Shown here in pieces: positions 46,872-60,155 of a stretch of 64,000 bases of DNA. Every line of letters begins with the position of its first letter. The stretch's first letter is position 1. The stretch spans positions 65,924,937-65,988,936 of the forward strand of contig JALGQZ010000001.1 in the NCBI GenBank assembly GCA_023105745.1, written 5' to 3'. The stretch comes from Austropuccinia psidii (lineage: Eukaryota; Basidiomycota; Pucciniomycetes; Pucciniales; Sphaerophragmiaceae). The translations under genes and the position numbers were made by a program. The notes beneath the pieces are model-generated. The model saw only the letters and a list, made by a program, of their open reading frames with translations. It was not told the origin of the DNA and did no database searches.

Positions 46872-47264
46872 AAAAGGTAACACATTTTGAGGCTTTTTGA
46901 AAGCATTTTGAATAGAGCTTTCTAGCGGAGTTTGTTTGATATAAAATTGAGAACTGATAGTGAAGTTGGCGTATGGTTTAAGGACTACTTGGTCTTCTTT
47001 GACATTGGCTTTTTTACTTGATGCTTTTTAAAAGATTGACATAGATTTTTTCATGAAAATGATATAAGAGAAAAAATTTGGAAATAAAGAATGAAGATAA
47101 ATAAAGCTTGAGAAGGTTCCAATCTTAATGACTGAGGCTGATAATTGATGTAAATTGGCCAGATACCAGCAAAATAAGATTTATTGCAGGTGCTCACACA
47201 GTGGCCAAGGTTATGTTTTGAGAGATTTCAAGCCCCTCAGTAAAGTGCAAACCAGGAGAGGACC
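46872..47264 (-). repeat. Fragment of a family III-type 3' tail
   Basis: It aligns with 48760-49160: shared blocks include GGTTCCAATCTT/GGTTCCAATATT followed by a CTGAGGCTGATA-like word, then TGCTCACA and CAGGAGAG. It is the flank into which the 10-kb family III element inserted on one side and a type A LTR on the other. Confidence 0.55.
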
Positions 47265-48721
47265 TGTCACAGGGGCACTTGGGAATAACAAAAATGGCCT
47301 GGCACTCAGGAATTAGGGAGCTCACTTGGAAGACTCTAAAGAATCATAGAAATAAGAAATAATATATTTCTTTAACAAGAATAATTTAGGTACAAAACTT
47401 GGATGCAAAATAAGAAAGAAAGCCAAATTGCCTGAAAGAAAACAAAGTAAGTCCTTTATTCACTGTTTTGACCTGCCAGAAAGAAAAATGGAATTAATAA
47501 AGGACATGACCACAAATATCCACTGAATAGTGAGAAAAGAGGTACAAATAACTCACTTAATAATATCAGTATTCACTATCAAGATGAAAGAAAATAACAG
47601 ATAAAGTATATCATAGTAGATTCAACAACCGGAAGAAATCAACACCCCAGGGTTGAATGAGAGGCTGGTATAAATGGCAAGTTGAGAGCTTGACTCCTTC
47701 AGGCTGAAAAATGGTCCATATTGAATCCTTGAAGCTGTATTGATTCATTGAGGGGAAAGACACCTGGCCAAATTGGGAAATGCGCTGGATTCAATGATCC
47801 TCCAAGGGTCCATGGTTGAATTACAGGCCTCCAAGAAGCAAGAATGTATTGAAATGAATGTGGTTGCCAAGGTGGAGTTATGGAGAATTGACAATTGACA
47901 ACTGATTTGAAACTGCCTTCTGAATATCCCTTGAAATGGAAAATTCAAGTCTTCCTTTTGGGAAATACTGCATACTTGAAAATAACCAATACTTGTTGAT
48001 TGAGGTGATTGATATTGAAGAACAGACCAAGCTTGAACCTTGATTATTACTATTGAAAATATTATGCCATAAGGGCTGAAAGGTGTTTTTGAATTTGAAT
48101 TATGGCCCCTTTATTTGGTCACCATTGGATTTCTGGTAACAAAATATGCATAATGGTTTGAAAAACCATTTATGGCAATTTTGGTTCTTGAAGGGAAAAG
48201 GAACCCAAACAAAGTTTGGAGGATGGCCTTGAAAAACACCCAAAATTGTGGTTTTGAAGTCTTCAGAGGATGTCTGGGTGTTTCAACCAAAACAAGCCTG
48301 TACAGGTTTAAAGCTGTATTTGCACAAAAATGTGAAAAAAGAAAAAATCCAGAGATTAAGCCCATTTGGGCATATTTCTCATACTCAATGGGAAAAAGGC
48401 ATAATATGGCACAATGCACAAAGAGGTGCAAAATGTGAAAAATTATGTGAAATGAACAGAAATTCACAAAACTGTACTTGAAGCTTAAAAAGCATAATAC
48501 AGCCTTTTGCGCTGTATTTCCCCTGTTGACTAGAAAATATCAAAAGTTTCCCAAGAAGGTCCTTATGATGGTAAATGGGCCAGGTTGGCCCCAGATTATG
48601 AAACGGCCATAAAAGGCCAAAAAAGTGAACGTGGCCAATTTGGCTGGAGAATGATGAATATGGCCAAATTGCCATAATGTTGTCCAAGAAGTGATTGTCC
48701 ATGATTATGAAAGTACCCCCA
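47265..48721 (-). repeat. Type A LTR copy (~1.46 kb)
   Basis: It begins TGTCACAGGGGCACTTGGG and ends GTACCCCCA on the + strand. The first third matches 34906 onward and 17816-17979. Given the minus-strand pol that follows at 49100-52270, it is probably the 3' LTR of that copy. Short ORFs within it on both strands are spurious. Confidence 0.6.
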
Positions 48722-49100
48722 CCTTGAATGGTGAGATCCTGAGAGCCAAAAATAAGGTAGATGCTGTTGAGGCAAATTGGGAAGAGTTTGAGACAGGGAT
48801 TAAAAAAGGAGTAATTTAAGAGAAAAAGTTGAAAACTGATGTTATGATTGACATATGATGTGGGGATTGTCTAGTCTTCTTTTGGAATTTATTTTTTTGG
48901 ACTTGATTAATTTTAAATTATTGATGATCATTAATGACTTGAAAATCAAAATAATTAAAGAAAATTGAAAAATAAAGAATGAAAATAAAAGAAAAGAAAT
49001 CAAGCAAAACAAATTTTGGGGAGGTTCCAATATTGATCACAGAGGTTGATAGTTAATTGAATTGGCAGAATACCTGGAAAGGAATATTGATGCCCAGTGC
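48722..49100 (-). other. Untranslated tail of the second family III-type copy
   Basis: This lies between the pol and the type A LTR and is homologous to 46872-47264. No coding signal is visible. Confidence 0.5.
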
Positions 49101-50470
49101 TCACAGAATAGCCATGGTGATGCTTCCAAAAAAAAGGTATAATAACTGTAAAGGTGCATACCAGGAGTGGAAATTTACTTTAAAAAAATACTCTCCCCCA
49201 AGCACGATAAAAAATAAAGTTCCTGAATTATATTTTACTGGCTTTTCAGGATATAGCAAATCAAAATATTTGAAATGTTGAAGGAAATTATTAAGGTTAT
49301 TGGTTGGTTTCCCTAAAGATCTTTCTGGGTCCTGAGTGAAACATTTCCATTCCACCAAATACCATAATTATACTCTCTTGAGATTTCAATCCAGTATTTG
49401 AGATACTTCCCATTGATCTTCTTTTTCAATGCTGATTGGAGGAGGAGGTTCTTGATGCCTATTTGAATGGACTTCCATTGAGATGGGATCTGTAGGTGGT
49501 AGGCATTAGTGCTGAATTTCTTCAGGATTGAGAAAGAACACAACACTATTTGTGACAGTCTTTTGGTGGGTGTAGCTGATTTGATGTTCTTGGAGTAAAG
49601 CAATACTATGCAACCAGGATTTAAAACAGGTGGAATAGCTCTACTTTTATCTGCATAACTCTTAAATCTGTTTATGAAAACTTCAAGTTCTGCCTTGACA
49701 TCTTGCTTTACCAATTAGATATTTGTTGATGACTTTTCAACAAGAGTATCTTGAGTAATGTGAACTGAGTTAAATTGATGATATCTTCCATAAAAGAAGA
49801 GAAACAGTGATTATTTTGTTCAAGAGTGGTCAGAGTTATTGTAAGAAAATTCAGCCAGAGGGAGACAGGTATGCCAATAATCTTGATTATAGCTAAAATA
49901 CATACAAAGGTATGGTTCTAGTGTCTGATTAACCCTATCTGTCTGTCAATCAGTTTCGGGATGGTAAGCAGTTGAAAGATATCTGAAATATTGGGCTTCT
50001 GAAAAAGACTGCTCTAAAAAGAAGAAACAAAAAGTGAACCACTATGACTGAAAATTCTTGAAGGAAGGTGATCCTTTGAGAAAATATTCTTGATAAAAAA
50101 ATGGGCCAAATACAGTTGAGTAATTGAAGGCATTGTTGGAATAAATATTTCCAGTTTTGAGAATCTGTCCACTACGGCCAGAATTGAGTCAAAAGACCTT
50201 GACAGTGGAAATTGAGTGATGAATTTCATTGATAGACAAAATCAAGGACCATTTGGAACTGGAAGAGGCTTGAGTAATCCAAAGTTCTTGTGATTAATGT
50301 CCTTGTTTATTGAGCACTATTGACAGGATGCAAGATAATAATTGATAAATTGGGTCATTCAAGACAAGTGAAAGTCCTTCTTTACAAGTTTTAGAGTCTT
50401 CTCTGGACCAGGATGGCGGGTTAGAGGAGAAGAATGGAAGTTATGAAGTATATCGAGTTGAATTGTGGGG
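49101..50470 (-). pseudogene. Second family III-type integrase and chromodomain, decayed
   Basis: 50229-50014 reads MKFITQFPLSRSFDSILAVV and DRFSKLEIFIPT, the integrase core start matching 41500-41400. 49714-49313 reads the later C-terminal region (MVKQDVKAELEVFINRFKSY, then INGKYLKYW as a decayed chromodomain). 50400-50240 corresponds to the zinc-binding region, where cysteine codons are lost (for example TGA in place of Cys near 50320). Stops and frameshifts are denser than in the first copy. Confidence 0.75.
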
Positions 50471-52270
50471 TCATTTGGGAGCACAAACCAATCTTTGAAG
50501 AGGAATTAATAGAATAATCTTGCATGAATTTACGTTTATCCTAATCTTGAAGAGTACTTCTGAATTGAGAATATCTCCATAATGCTTTCTGAATTGATAC
50601 AACAAAATTTGAAGATTGATCCACCTTGACTGAAAAGAATTTGGATTCTTGAATCCCATCCTTCTTGATTATATGTTGATGTTTCATTCAATTCTTGCTG
50701 ATGAAATCCTCCCTCTCTCTGGGTAAATGTTGTCCTGATGTGACAAGACATCTGGGAGGATTTCCAGGTGGCCAGGGAGGTAGGTTATTGAGAAGTGAAA
50801 TTATGAAATGAACTCAGCCCATTGGGCTTGAAGGCAAGTGAGAATATTGGAGCACATCAAGTATTGAATAGATGAATTATCAGTGAGAAATTTAAAAGAG
50901 GAAGAGAGAGAAAGAATAAAAGACCTCAAGCACTTGAGAGCCCAGACTATTCCAAGAAGTTCCTTGAAATGAATCTCATAATTGAGCTCTTTTTGAAGTA
51001 ACTTGCAACTATCAAATGCAATGGAAGCAGTCACCTGAATGAGTAAAGCACCCAAGGAATAATCAGAGGCATTGGTCTCTACAATGGTGAGTAGAGATGG
51101 ATTGAAGTGAGAGAGAACTGGTGCTGTGGTGAAAGTCTTCTTGATTTCATGAAACTAGCTAAGAGCTTCCTCATTGAGGAGGAAAAATCAATTTTTCTTG
51201 AGGAACTTGGTGGGGAAACTGATTTTCTTTAAATAATTATTGAGGAAGATTTAGTAGAAGCTGGAAAAGCCAAGGAATGAGTAAAGAGCCTTGAGGTTTC
51301 TTGGAGGAGGCCAATTGAGAATTTTCTGGAATTTTTCTTGGTCCATCTTGAGGCCTTCAGAAGAAACAACATAATCTAAATATTCCACAATTGAGACATG
51401 GAAGAGGCACTTGGATGCCATAGAAAAAAGATTATTGGCTCTGAGTCTGGCACAAACAGCGGACACATGGGTGACACATTCTTCCTCAGAATTGGAAAAG
51501 ACCATAATTTTATCCAATAAGCCACAAAATAAACATCCAGAAGATCAAAGAGATATCATTGAAATGATTTTGAAAAGAGGTAGGAGCATTGGTGAGCACA
51601 AACCAAATAACCAGGTACTAATAACTCAATATTTGGTCCCAAAAGCTTTAAAGTGTTCATTACTCTCCTTGATTCTGAGAAGTTCCTATGCACAATGCAG
51701 ATCAATCTTTGAGAAGATAGAAGAACTATTAAAAACAGTGAGAATAAGATTCATAGGAAGAATAGGATATTCTTTCTTCCTAATAACAGCATTGAGTTTA
51801 TGGTAATCAACACATAAACACAGGCCACAATACTTCTTTTTTGACAAAGAGGAAAGGTACTCTTGTTGAACAGGAGCTTGAGCAGATGAAAGCTTTCTCC
51901 AAATTCTCTGAAATGTAGGCCCTGAGTGTGTGTGAATCTTAATTTGGCAAAGAGTAGATGACACCTCCAATTCAAACAGATGATCAAAGGGATAGTGGGG
52001 AAGCTGTTTCTCTGCTTTCACCTTGGAGAGTGCATCAAAATAGTAGTGGTAAGTAGAAGGAACAAACCTCATCACATTTTCAATTTTTTCTGGATCATTC
52101 TCCTCATCCCACAACTCCTCCAGGGAGTCATGAGAAGATGAAGGATGATGGTCCACATTTCCATTAAAGAGACAAAATTAGGATATGTAATTATGCTCTA
52201 CAACATCTTTTATCTCTTTGAATACTTCATCTCTAGAGAGTAGGAAGTACTGAGGGCAAATGAAGGAGGT
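50471..52270 (-). pseudogene. Second family III-type RT and RNase H, decayed; protease truncated
   Basis: 52156-51686 reads the protease-RT linker and RT N-terminus (CLCVDYHKLNAVIRKKEYPI, SSIFSKIDLHCA). 51517-51251 reads LDKIMVFSNSEEE, with the second Asp of YLDD replaced by Lys, and EYLDYVVSSEGLKMDQEKFQ. 51055-50801 reads RNase H (MGALLIQVTASIAFDSCKLL, LLGIVWALKCLRSF, FLTDNSSIQYL). At about 52250 similarity to the protease end stops and no gag is present, so this copy is truncated at its 5' side. Confidence 0.78.
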
Positions 52271-53148
52271 TTTGAGGTGTGGATATGAAGCTTTGTTTAA
52301 AAATAAAGGAATTTTCCTGTCCTCAAAATTTCTATAGGGTATAATTCAAAAACAAATAGTAAAAATTAAGGGTTTCAAGAGAAAACTTTCCAAATTTCTT
52401 GTTTTTAAATTTGCTAGTATAAAAAATACTCTACAACAGATATCTAAGGCTAAAAAAGAAATTTCTTCAAGAGAAATTTTAATTGGAACTAATTGACCAA
52501 AGAACTGCAGGAAATTAATATAAGAACAAAGTCTTTAAGTATATTATTAGAAATAAAACACCCCCAGAAGTAACCAGAGTGAATTTGAAAACAAAGTGAC
52601 AAATTTAACAGTGATGAAAGATGCTTTAATTCACTTTTGGGGTGGTTCCAGGGTAAAAAATGTTTACAAGAGTTACAAAAAGCTATTATAATGATTTCTT
52701 AACATTATTAAAAGGTTTGAAATGATATGAAAAGAGTGGTTTTAATTTTTTATTGATTTGTTTAGCAGTGTTCAAACTAATTATAAAAGTAATAGATATT
52801 ATATGAAGAGAAAAGTGGGGAAAAGAAGACATTCTTTTGTAGCCACAAATTTTTGTACTCCAAAATTGATATTTACTCTTGTTGGCTTTAAAAAAATCTG
52901 TGAACAGAAAAGCCAATTATAGAATCATTGAACCTTGGTTTGGACCAAATAAGGGCTGGTTTTAGCCATTTTTTGCTATTTTCAGCCATTGCTATATTAA
53001 TAACTGGTTCCAAACCTTAAAAACACATCAGAATTTGTGTAAAAGAATTCAAAATCAGTTGAAAGGGTTTTCAATAATATTGTTTTAACTTAAGGGTAGT
53101 TCTACCCTCTTAGCAACATTTAAAACTGACCTGGTTGGTATCAAACTC
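52271..53148. other. AT-rich junction without recognisable features
   Basis: This separates the truncated family III-type pol from the truncated family I gag. ORFs are short and without motifs (for example 52686-52916). A possible repeat word, GTTTGGACCAAATAA near 52935, also occurs near 17585, but I cannot assign it to a family. Confidence 0.4.
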
Positions 53149-55500
53149 TCATCTGATGGCATCACCCATAGAGTCTGATTCAGAATCCTCTGTTGGGTAT
53201 TCTTCCTCTGGGACTTGTTCAATGGAATGGACTTTTTTCTTTGCCTTTAGAAACTTGTTAGCATAGTGGTCTTTTGATCCAAAATTGTGACAAGTGTTCT
53301 TCTTCTTGATCACATCTGCCATTTTTTCTTTGGGTTTGTCTTTGTTGTCAAACCTGTAAGGCTGTTTCTCTTTAAAACTGTTGCCTCTATATAGGGAGTT
53401 CTTCCCTATGTTTGTCCTCTTTCTTACATCTTTTAAGGTATTTGAAATTTCATCTAGAGTGAAACTCTGGTTGCATCTGCATCTTATTTGATGCTCTAGT
53501 TCTCCTGGAATTTGTGTAAGGAGTTTGTGATTCCTCACCTGAATGTTCATTTGGGGATTTATGACTTTGATTATTTTAGACTGTCTAAGACACCACTTAT
53601 ATGGATCTTTGTCTACTGAGTATTTGTAATTCTCAAATGACATGGTCTTTTTCCATATCCAGGTACCATTGCTGTACTTCTGAATTATTTTACTCTTCTA
53701 ACATGGACAGTTTCTTCTGCAATAGATTCCTTTCATTTCTGTGTACAAAATACTAGCATGTCCTTTGAATACTGTGCTTAATCTGGAAGCAATCCAGTAA
53801 TCTGTCATACTTGGTACATCCATAAAGATTCCATTAATATAATCAATGAGTTCCATATGATCATATTCTCCTATGCCCAAGTATTTGGGACAACTTGAGG
53901 CATCTAGAAGCTGTTTCAATGATTCCTTCTCTGAATAATTCATATTATCTCCATCTTAGTATTGAGATGGGGATGTTGGCTTATTATCCAACAAGACATC
54001 TGGTTTAATTTCTTCTTGGTATGGATTATCCAAAGCATGGCCTGGTGGTTGAGGCTTCATGTTTTGGAAGACATTAAACAGATTTTTTTATGTCTTTATA
54101 CAGACATTTCTTGTACCTCTTGCAGTGGTATTGCTCTTCAAAGATTTTATTTAGTCTTTTGTTGGTTTCTTCAGAGGCTTTTCTTAATTTAGAAAATCTC
54201 TCTTGCATGGCTTTTATTGCTACCTCTTGTAAGGTTTTCAACTCTTGAAATATCCAATTTCTCCTATGGAGTTCATCAAACTTCTCTTGAGCTTTAACTG
54301 AAAATTGGGACATTTTTAACCACAGTTGATCACTGTTTAAGGTAATTTCAGGTGTAACAACATTGTGTTCATTCTGAGTGGGGGTAATATCTCTATTACT
54401 GGGACTACTGATTTTAGAAGTATTTACAGCTATTTCTGGCTCTTATGTACTTCTTTCACCAAGCTCAACAGCTCCTGGATCTTTGGGTCTGACTTTCTCT
54501 GCCTGTGGCTGAAAGAAGTCTTGTTTTTTCCATTGTATACTTGTCTTCCCCTGGAAACTACCTGGGATTGTGAAGAATGGTGACTCTTGGTCACTGATCT
54601 GCAGCTTCCTGAATGGTGTGAAGCTACTAGGGAGTCTGGTTGGTTTACTCCCTGTGAGCCTGGAGGAATAAGAGTAGGCCCTGTCTGGTTTGATTGTTCT
54701 TCTATACCTTGGATAGTGGCGTGATTTTCCCTCTCCTCCAGGAGTTTGAACTCCCTGTTGGAATTCCATCCTTTGGTCATTAACATAAGCTCTATGAAGG
54801 ATATCTCTTTGAGACATATCTTCTGGAAAATTTCTCAAGCTTCTCCCAGTGTGATGTTAGGTTCAACCTCTTGTTGTCTATGCTCCATTGGCATAAATCT
54901 TTGAAGAGTTGGTGGAGCTGACAAGCTTGTTCCATATCCTTCCAGTCCTCTTGTTTGAGGTTTCTGTTGAGTTGTAAGGTTAATGGCAGAGTGGGTATTA
55001 TTTCCCCCAGTGTCTTGCCATCCACTATGGTGTCCAAGGTGTCAAGACCCTTCTCTTCTGGCTCTGAACAGTCCTTGTCTGTCCTGTGGTTGGTTCCTTG
55101 GGATTCCAAGATTCCTGAGGTGTACAGGGGACATATTAGTGTTTGCAAGAATTAAAAAACTTTATGTTCTTTGGGTATTTACCTTTGGCTGTGCCTTGTA
55201 CAATTTCTTTATCCACTGCTTTGGGAAATTTGCTTTTGGAGGTTACAACTGGGTTAATTATGTTAATCTTACCTGTACAAGTTATTTAAGTTGGTTTACC
55301 TTGTATGGAAGCAGATTTTTGTGGTTCTCTAGTCCTCTGTGTGCAAATTGGTGTCCACTTATTGGTGTTGATGAGGCCTTCACTTTGTCTTTTCCCTTTT
55401 CCCTTGTTTCCTTCTGTTTCTGAAGGTGTCACTGGTGTATTGCCTTGTGACTGGGTCTCAAGTGGGATAAAATATTCTTTGACTAAGTCACAGTAAATGA
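53149..55500 (-). pseudogene. Family I gag
   Basis: A Gypsy gag in several frames on the minus strand. From the 5' side: 55500-55000 gives SPVHLRNLGIPRNQ-type sequence with stops, and 54838-54430 gives MRNFPEDMSQRDILHRAYVN and a Ser/Arg-rich stretch. 54313-54074 gives a coiled-coil-like segment (KFDELHRRNWIFQELKTLQE). 53943-53698 gives EKESLKQLLDASSCPKYLGI and FKGHASILYTEMKGIYCRRN, the capsid end. 53643-53149 gives an Arg/Lys-rich nucleocapsid with a damaged zinc knuckle: CHNFGSKDHYANKF, where the 2nd and last Cys are Phe. It ends at SMGDAIR, just before the expected protease, which is missing. The family appears to be the one at 1-2064. Confidence 0.78.
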
Positions 55501-55643
55501 GGTCTTATGTCAGTTATAGCTTCTTAAAGTGCTATTTGAACCTCTAAGAGTGGCATTTGGGTAATATAGTACTATATTGTGCCCTTGTATTATGTTGTGT
55601 AATTAATATTATTAATTACACATCAGAAGCACTGGTTTGTTTA

Positions 55644-57483
55644 TGTGTGGTATACTGTTTGTATCCACCCTCTCACAGATTATCTTGTAATTAATGAATG
55701 TAATCTAAGTGGTTTTGTAAAGAACAATTGAAATAATCAATGTGTTCAACCACACCCATGAAGCTGTTATATACAGTACAGGGTTCTTTTTCATGTAAGG
55801 AGAATAAAATATAAGGGTCTTATTGTTTGGATATCTCAAACAGCCCAATTTTTACTAGTAGTGATAAAATTAGAATCAAACCACATCAAAAATAAAAAAA
55901 TACAGTGGTATAAAGTATACACAACTGGAAAAATAATATATTTTTATTTATGTTTTCACATGGAAAATATGGTTTGAAAGAGAAAAAATATAATAAAGAT
56001 AAGAAGTTACTCACTTTTTATGCCAAAAATAGTCCTAAAAGTCCAAAAAAACATGGCCAGGCCCACAAAGTGTCAGGATGAGTCTATGATACAGCATTAA
56101 TAATGGTATTTAAAGCTTTAACTATGACGGTGACACACTTAATTATAATAAAAATGGTTTTAAATAATAATATAAAGGGCTTTACTATTGTAAAAAAGTG
56201 GTGGTGATGGCTTCTGAAAGCCCTGGGTGCAGTCTTACCAGTTAAATTACTATAATAAGAGCTAAAATAATTAAGATTTAAAGTATACCTGCTTATTTTT
56301 CATGAGTATAGCTGTTTTTGACAGTTGTACTATATAGGAATTCAAGGGAAGGATGGGGATTTCTTTTCTGGAAGAGAAAATACCTCTTTTTATCCTGAAA
56401 TGTGGTGGAAGGTTGTCTAGACTATCCATATAGAGGAAGTGAAGATTTTTCACTTCTAAGTTCTGACTTGTGGGCTACACAAGGCCTGTATACTCTGTAT
56501 TGGGCTCAGATGTGGTTTTGAAGCCACATTTGGGCAGTATTCCCTAATACAGGATGAAGATTTTCATATGGGGACCACACAGCCCTCTTCTGACATGTAT
56601 GACACGTAGAATGCTGTACAGAACCTGTATGGGACCCCAGTACAGAATGAAATATAAGTATTTGAAGTAAAAACAAGCTTCTTTGTCTATTTTACACCTC
56701 ATAATCAAAGTTATTGGACAGTATCCCAGAGTAAAGGTGTATTGGCCCACCTATGCAATTTTATCCTTAAAGCTTCCATGACTGTGTCAGTGTTTGATAT
56801 ATTGAGCTCAAAGTTGAGTAATTGAGTATTCCTGGATGATATATACACAATGGTACCTCATTTGGTATGGGTATCATTAAAAATGGCAAAGTTATGCCAT
56901 GTTCAAATTTAGTTATCCAGATATACAATTTTCTCAAAATCTGTATGGAGCTTTTTTTCCCCATAACCTTTGTTACAGATGAGATATGGGGAAATTAATG
57001 GCACCATCAGATATTCCTGATCTTTCTTTTTTCCTAAATGACCCCACTTTAGGTATCTCACACTAAAACTGTAGAGGTTAGATGACAGGTGAATATTTTA
57101 TTCACCCTTATTTGACCTTCTTTTTGCCATAGCTTCTGCAGTTTTTGTGCTAGCTCAATTTGACTAGTACCATTGGATATCCCTTACTTAGAAATTTAAT
57201 TTAAATACCCATTTATGGGAATAAGCCTCTTTCTATGGATTTCAGATAAGAGGTAAAAATTAAGGTTTATTCTCAGAAACTCTTTGAGCAGGAATAACTT
57301 TTTTATTCTTTGTACTATGATGATGGGACTTTTATATTTGCAAAGGGGTCAGTTTCCTCTTACTTTTGATACCCCTTGAGCTGGTTTGGCTCAGCTCCAT
57401 GTTTTGGTGGTATTTTCCTCTACAATTGGTTTATGGTATTTGGCTGTCATGCTTGTGCTCTGGTTTTGAGTTACAAGGTGACA
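55644..57483 (-). repeat. Family I LTR (5' LTR of the gag relic)
   Basis: On the minus strand it starts TGTCACCTTGTAACTC at 57483. It then shares ordered words with the + strand LTR at 2065-3477: CAGAGCACAAGCAT, GGGATATCCAATGGTAC, TTTCCCCATATCTCAT, AGATGTGGTTTCAAA-like, and ATCATAGACTCA. A TATA-like word on the minus strand (TGTATATAAC, + 55767-55776) may be the promoter. The inner edge near 55644 (TGTGTGG on the + strand) is a guess from the TG...CA ends. Confidence 0.6.
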
Positions 57484-58640
57484 TAATTCATGATAATGAG
57501 GTCCTTTTCCAGCGAGAAAAGGCATTCTTTTTTCCCTTTTAAGAGAATTTATGGGGCTTGGTAGCTCTTCACATGCCTACAGAGTCAGCATTTTAGCTTT
57601 GGAGGCTGTATTGTGGTTCTGTACCATTGATCCTGTCATCATAAGAGTCAGAATTGTGGTTTTGGGATCAGAAATGATCATTGTGGATCAATACAGGGTG
57701 AAAAACAATTAATGGGCTACTTAAGAACTATTATGACGTGTACAGAGTCCTTGGATGACTAATATTGATCATATTGGGTGAGAGAAAGCTTTAAAAAACC
57801 ATTATTTAAAATAATAAGCAAGTAATGGTTGGTACAGGTTTGGTACACAACAATATTGGTGAAAAAGCCTGCAACCCAGATATCTTTGACAGTTTTTGAG
57901 ATATAAAGAATCCAAGAGCATAGGATTGAAGGGATTGGTGAGCTTTTCTATTTGGTAATATTTATGTTCACCCTTCTCAAAAATTTCCAAAGGTATAAGG
58001 GCTTCTAGTTTTTTGATGTATTTTTGTGCATCATTATGTGTCTTGATAAACTTATAAGCCAGATATCTCTGTAAATTAAGAACATATCAGAATTTTAATG
58101 ATGAATATTTTAAGGAACTGATGAGCTCTAAAATATGGTATACCTGACTGTATAGCTGTATAAATATATGGCAAAGATACAGGGGGTTTGTTATTTTGTT
58201 ATTTTCAGAAAACCTGTATTTTGCTTGGTAAACCTTTGGTCCAGGATATCTCTTCCCTTCTTGAAGGTAAAGGGTTAAATGGTATATCAAATAAAAGCTC
58301 TCACTTAGATATTCAATTTGGGTGTACATTCTTACAGTTTTTTCCAAGCCCTCTTGGATGTTTGAGGTGTTCTTAGTGAATAAAGGTGGTATGATGGTAT
58401 CTCATGAAGTAAAAATTCCACAGAGGGATGGATGGTATCTTTGTATAGGTTTCCTTGAGAAATTGAAGAAAAAAACCATTTTGATGGTTTTGCATTTAAT
58501 ATGCATAATCTAGATGAGAAGTGAAAAAAAGGGTTTCCTTATTTGGTTGTATCTTTGACAGGGAATATTTATGTGATTTCTTATCCTCTTTGGGTAAGGC
58601 TGGTATATGTATATTTGGGAAGATTCTCTCTTTATATAAT
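57484..58640. other. Repeat debris without recognisable genes
   Basis: Moderately AT-rich. Words such as GTATTGTGGTTCTGTACC and ACCTGTATTTTGCTTGG resemble the style of the LTRs nearby, but I cannot align it to one. ORFs are short. Confidence 0.35.
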
Positions 58641-59340
58641 ACCTTTATTGGCCATTTTTCTCAATACTCTTCATAAAATTACCTATGGTATGTTAGATTT
58701 CATGTTGTTGCTCTGTTTGGAGTCACAGGCTGACAATTTAAATCTTCTACAGATTGACTTAGGTTCCTTAAGGTTCTTGAACCTTTATTCAATGATGTTG
58801 AGCATTGATTTAAGATTTTGTTTTCACAGATTGAGGGTATGTAATTCAATAATTGAAGCCAATCAAAATAATCACAAAAGTCTTTTCCCAAGACTATGTG
58901 GCTTGAATTTCCTTCTACCATTAATCTTAAGAACAGTTTTAAATTGGTAGGCAAGAAAACTCAAACTCTGTTCATAATATTTTGGTTAAACCTTTTATTC
59001 TGTTCAAAAATTTTTCTCATCCCAATTTCTGCTTCCATTCTGAGAGGTATGCAGTTATATTCCAAGTTTTGGTCCTTGAGAGCCCTCACAGGGTATTCTT
59101 CCTATCCTATTCTGACATATATGACCAATTTCAATCCAGAATTGGGTGACAAACTAGTGAAGGAGTTGTTTTGAAAATATTCAATAGTGGATTTTGTATG
59201 TCTGTTAATTTTTAATTCAACAAAATTGAAATTCTTGCTTACTTTCTCTATGTCCAAAGGCTCTTGAGCTAGAAGAAAATCTTCCTTTGATAAATTTGTT
59301 TCTGGATTTGGATTTATTTGTCCCACTTCAAGTTCAGAAA
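58641..59340 (-). pseudogene. Decayed retropepsin-like protease fragment
   Basis: The minus-strand frame 59326-59102 reads KINRHTKSTIEYFQNNSF and LKLVIYVRIG at the point where an active-site strand would be; the DTG itself is lost to a stop. 58954-58700 reads MVEGNSSHIVLGKDFCDYFD, which has the [IV]-[IV]-LG-[KR]-DF feature found near the C-terminus of retropepsins. The layout resembles the second protease-like domain of family IV at 31386-31961, though sequence identity looks low. No RT motif flanks it. Confidence 0.4.
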
Positions 59341-60155
59341 TAACATAATTAATTTTAGTTGGATAAATTCCTTCTGTCAGGGTGGGTTGAGCTCTAAGTA
59401 ATTAAAAGTCCTAGAAAACTTGAGTTTTATGATGATTTTTTAATTTGGATATTATTTTTGAAAAATATTTTTGATTTTAGAAGGCCCCTTCATTGTTGAA
59501 TCATTAAAGTATTCTTCATTAGAGATCATATCATTTTTTGTTTTTCCAATAAGTACTATTCTTTCAATATTTATTAGCAAGCTTTTGACTAGATTTTTTG
59601 GCTTTTAGATGTTCTTTTTTACTGGTTTCACTTCAATAGTGGAATTTTCCATATCAAATCTATATGTTTTTTAAAATTTAGGGTGGATAAGAGGGTCATC
59701 ATTATATGTGAAGATACTAATAATGATTCAACTTTTTAAGTTAATCTCCTCTCAAATGATATATTTGTTAATTAATTTTCTTTCTACTATGATTAATTCT
59801 TTTCAGTATCGAATTTGACTTTTTTGAGGGGGAATTATTATTTTGCTTATTTATCTTCCATTTATGTTATTTGAGCCATATTACACATATCACCAGGACA
59901 AATCAGGCTTCAAGCACTGGAGCTTGAATTCAAGTCAAGGAGGTTTAAGTCTCAATTCTATCTCATTTGAATCAGTGGAAGTCCTCTTTCACGGTTAATG
60001 GACATTCACTTCATACTCATATAAAGGAGCTATCAAGAAAAGGAAATACTCTGATATATGTAATATATATATAAAAATGGATTAAATGCCATTACTGGAG
60101 ATAATTTAAGCACTTAATTTCAATCACTCAAATTAACATCATTTCAAAATAAGAT
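59341..60155. other. AT-rich stretch before the tandem arrays
   Basis: No convincing ORF. A short non-repetitive region at 59880-60010 (GGACAAATCAGGCTTCAAGC) separates transposon debris from the satellite-like DNA. Confidence 0.35.

Noticed and set aside
54983..55423. Plus-strand 146-codon ORF rich in Cys, Phe and Trp
   Set aside because: It is the antisense shadow of the family I gag on the minus strand.
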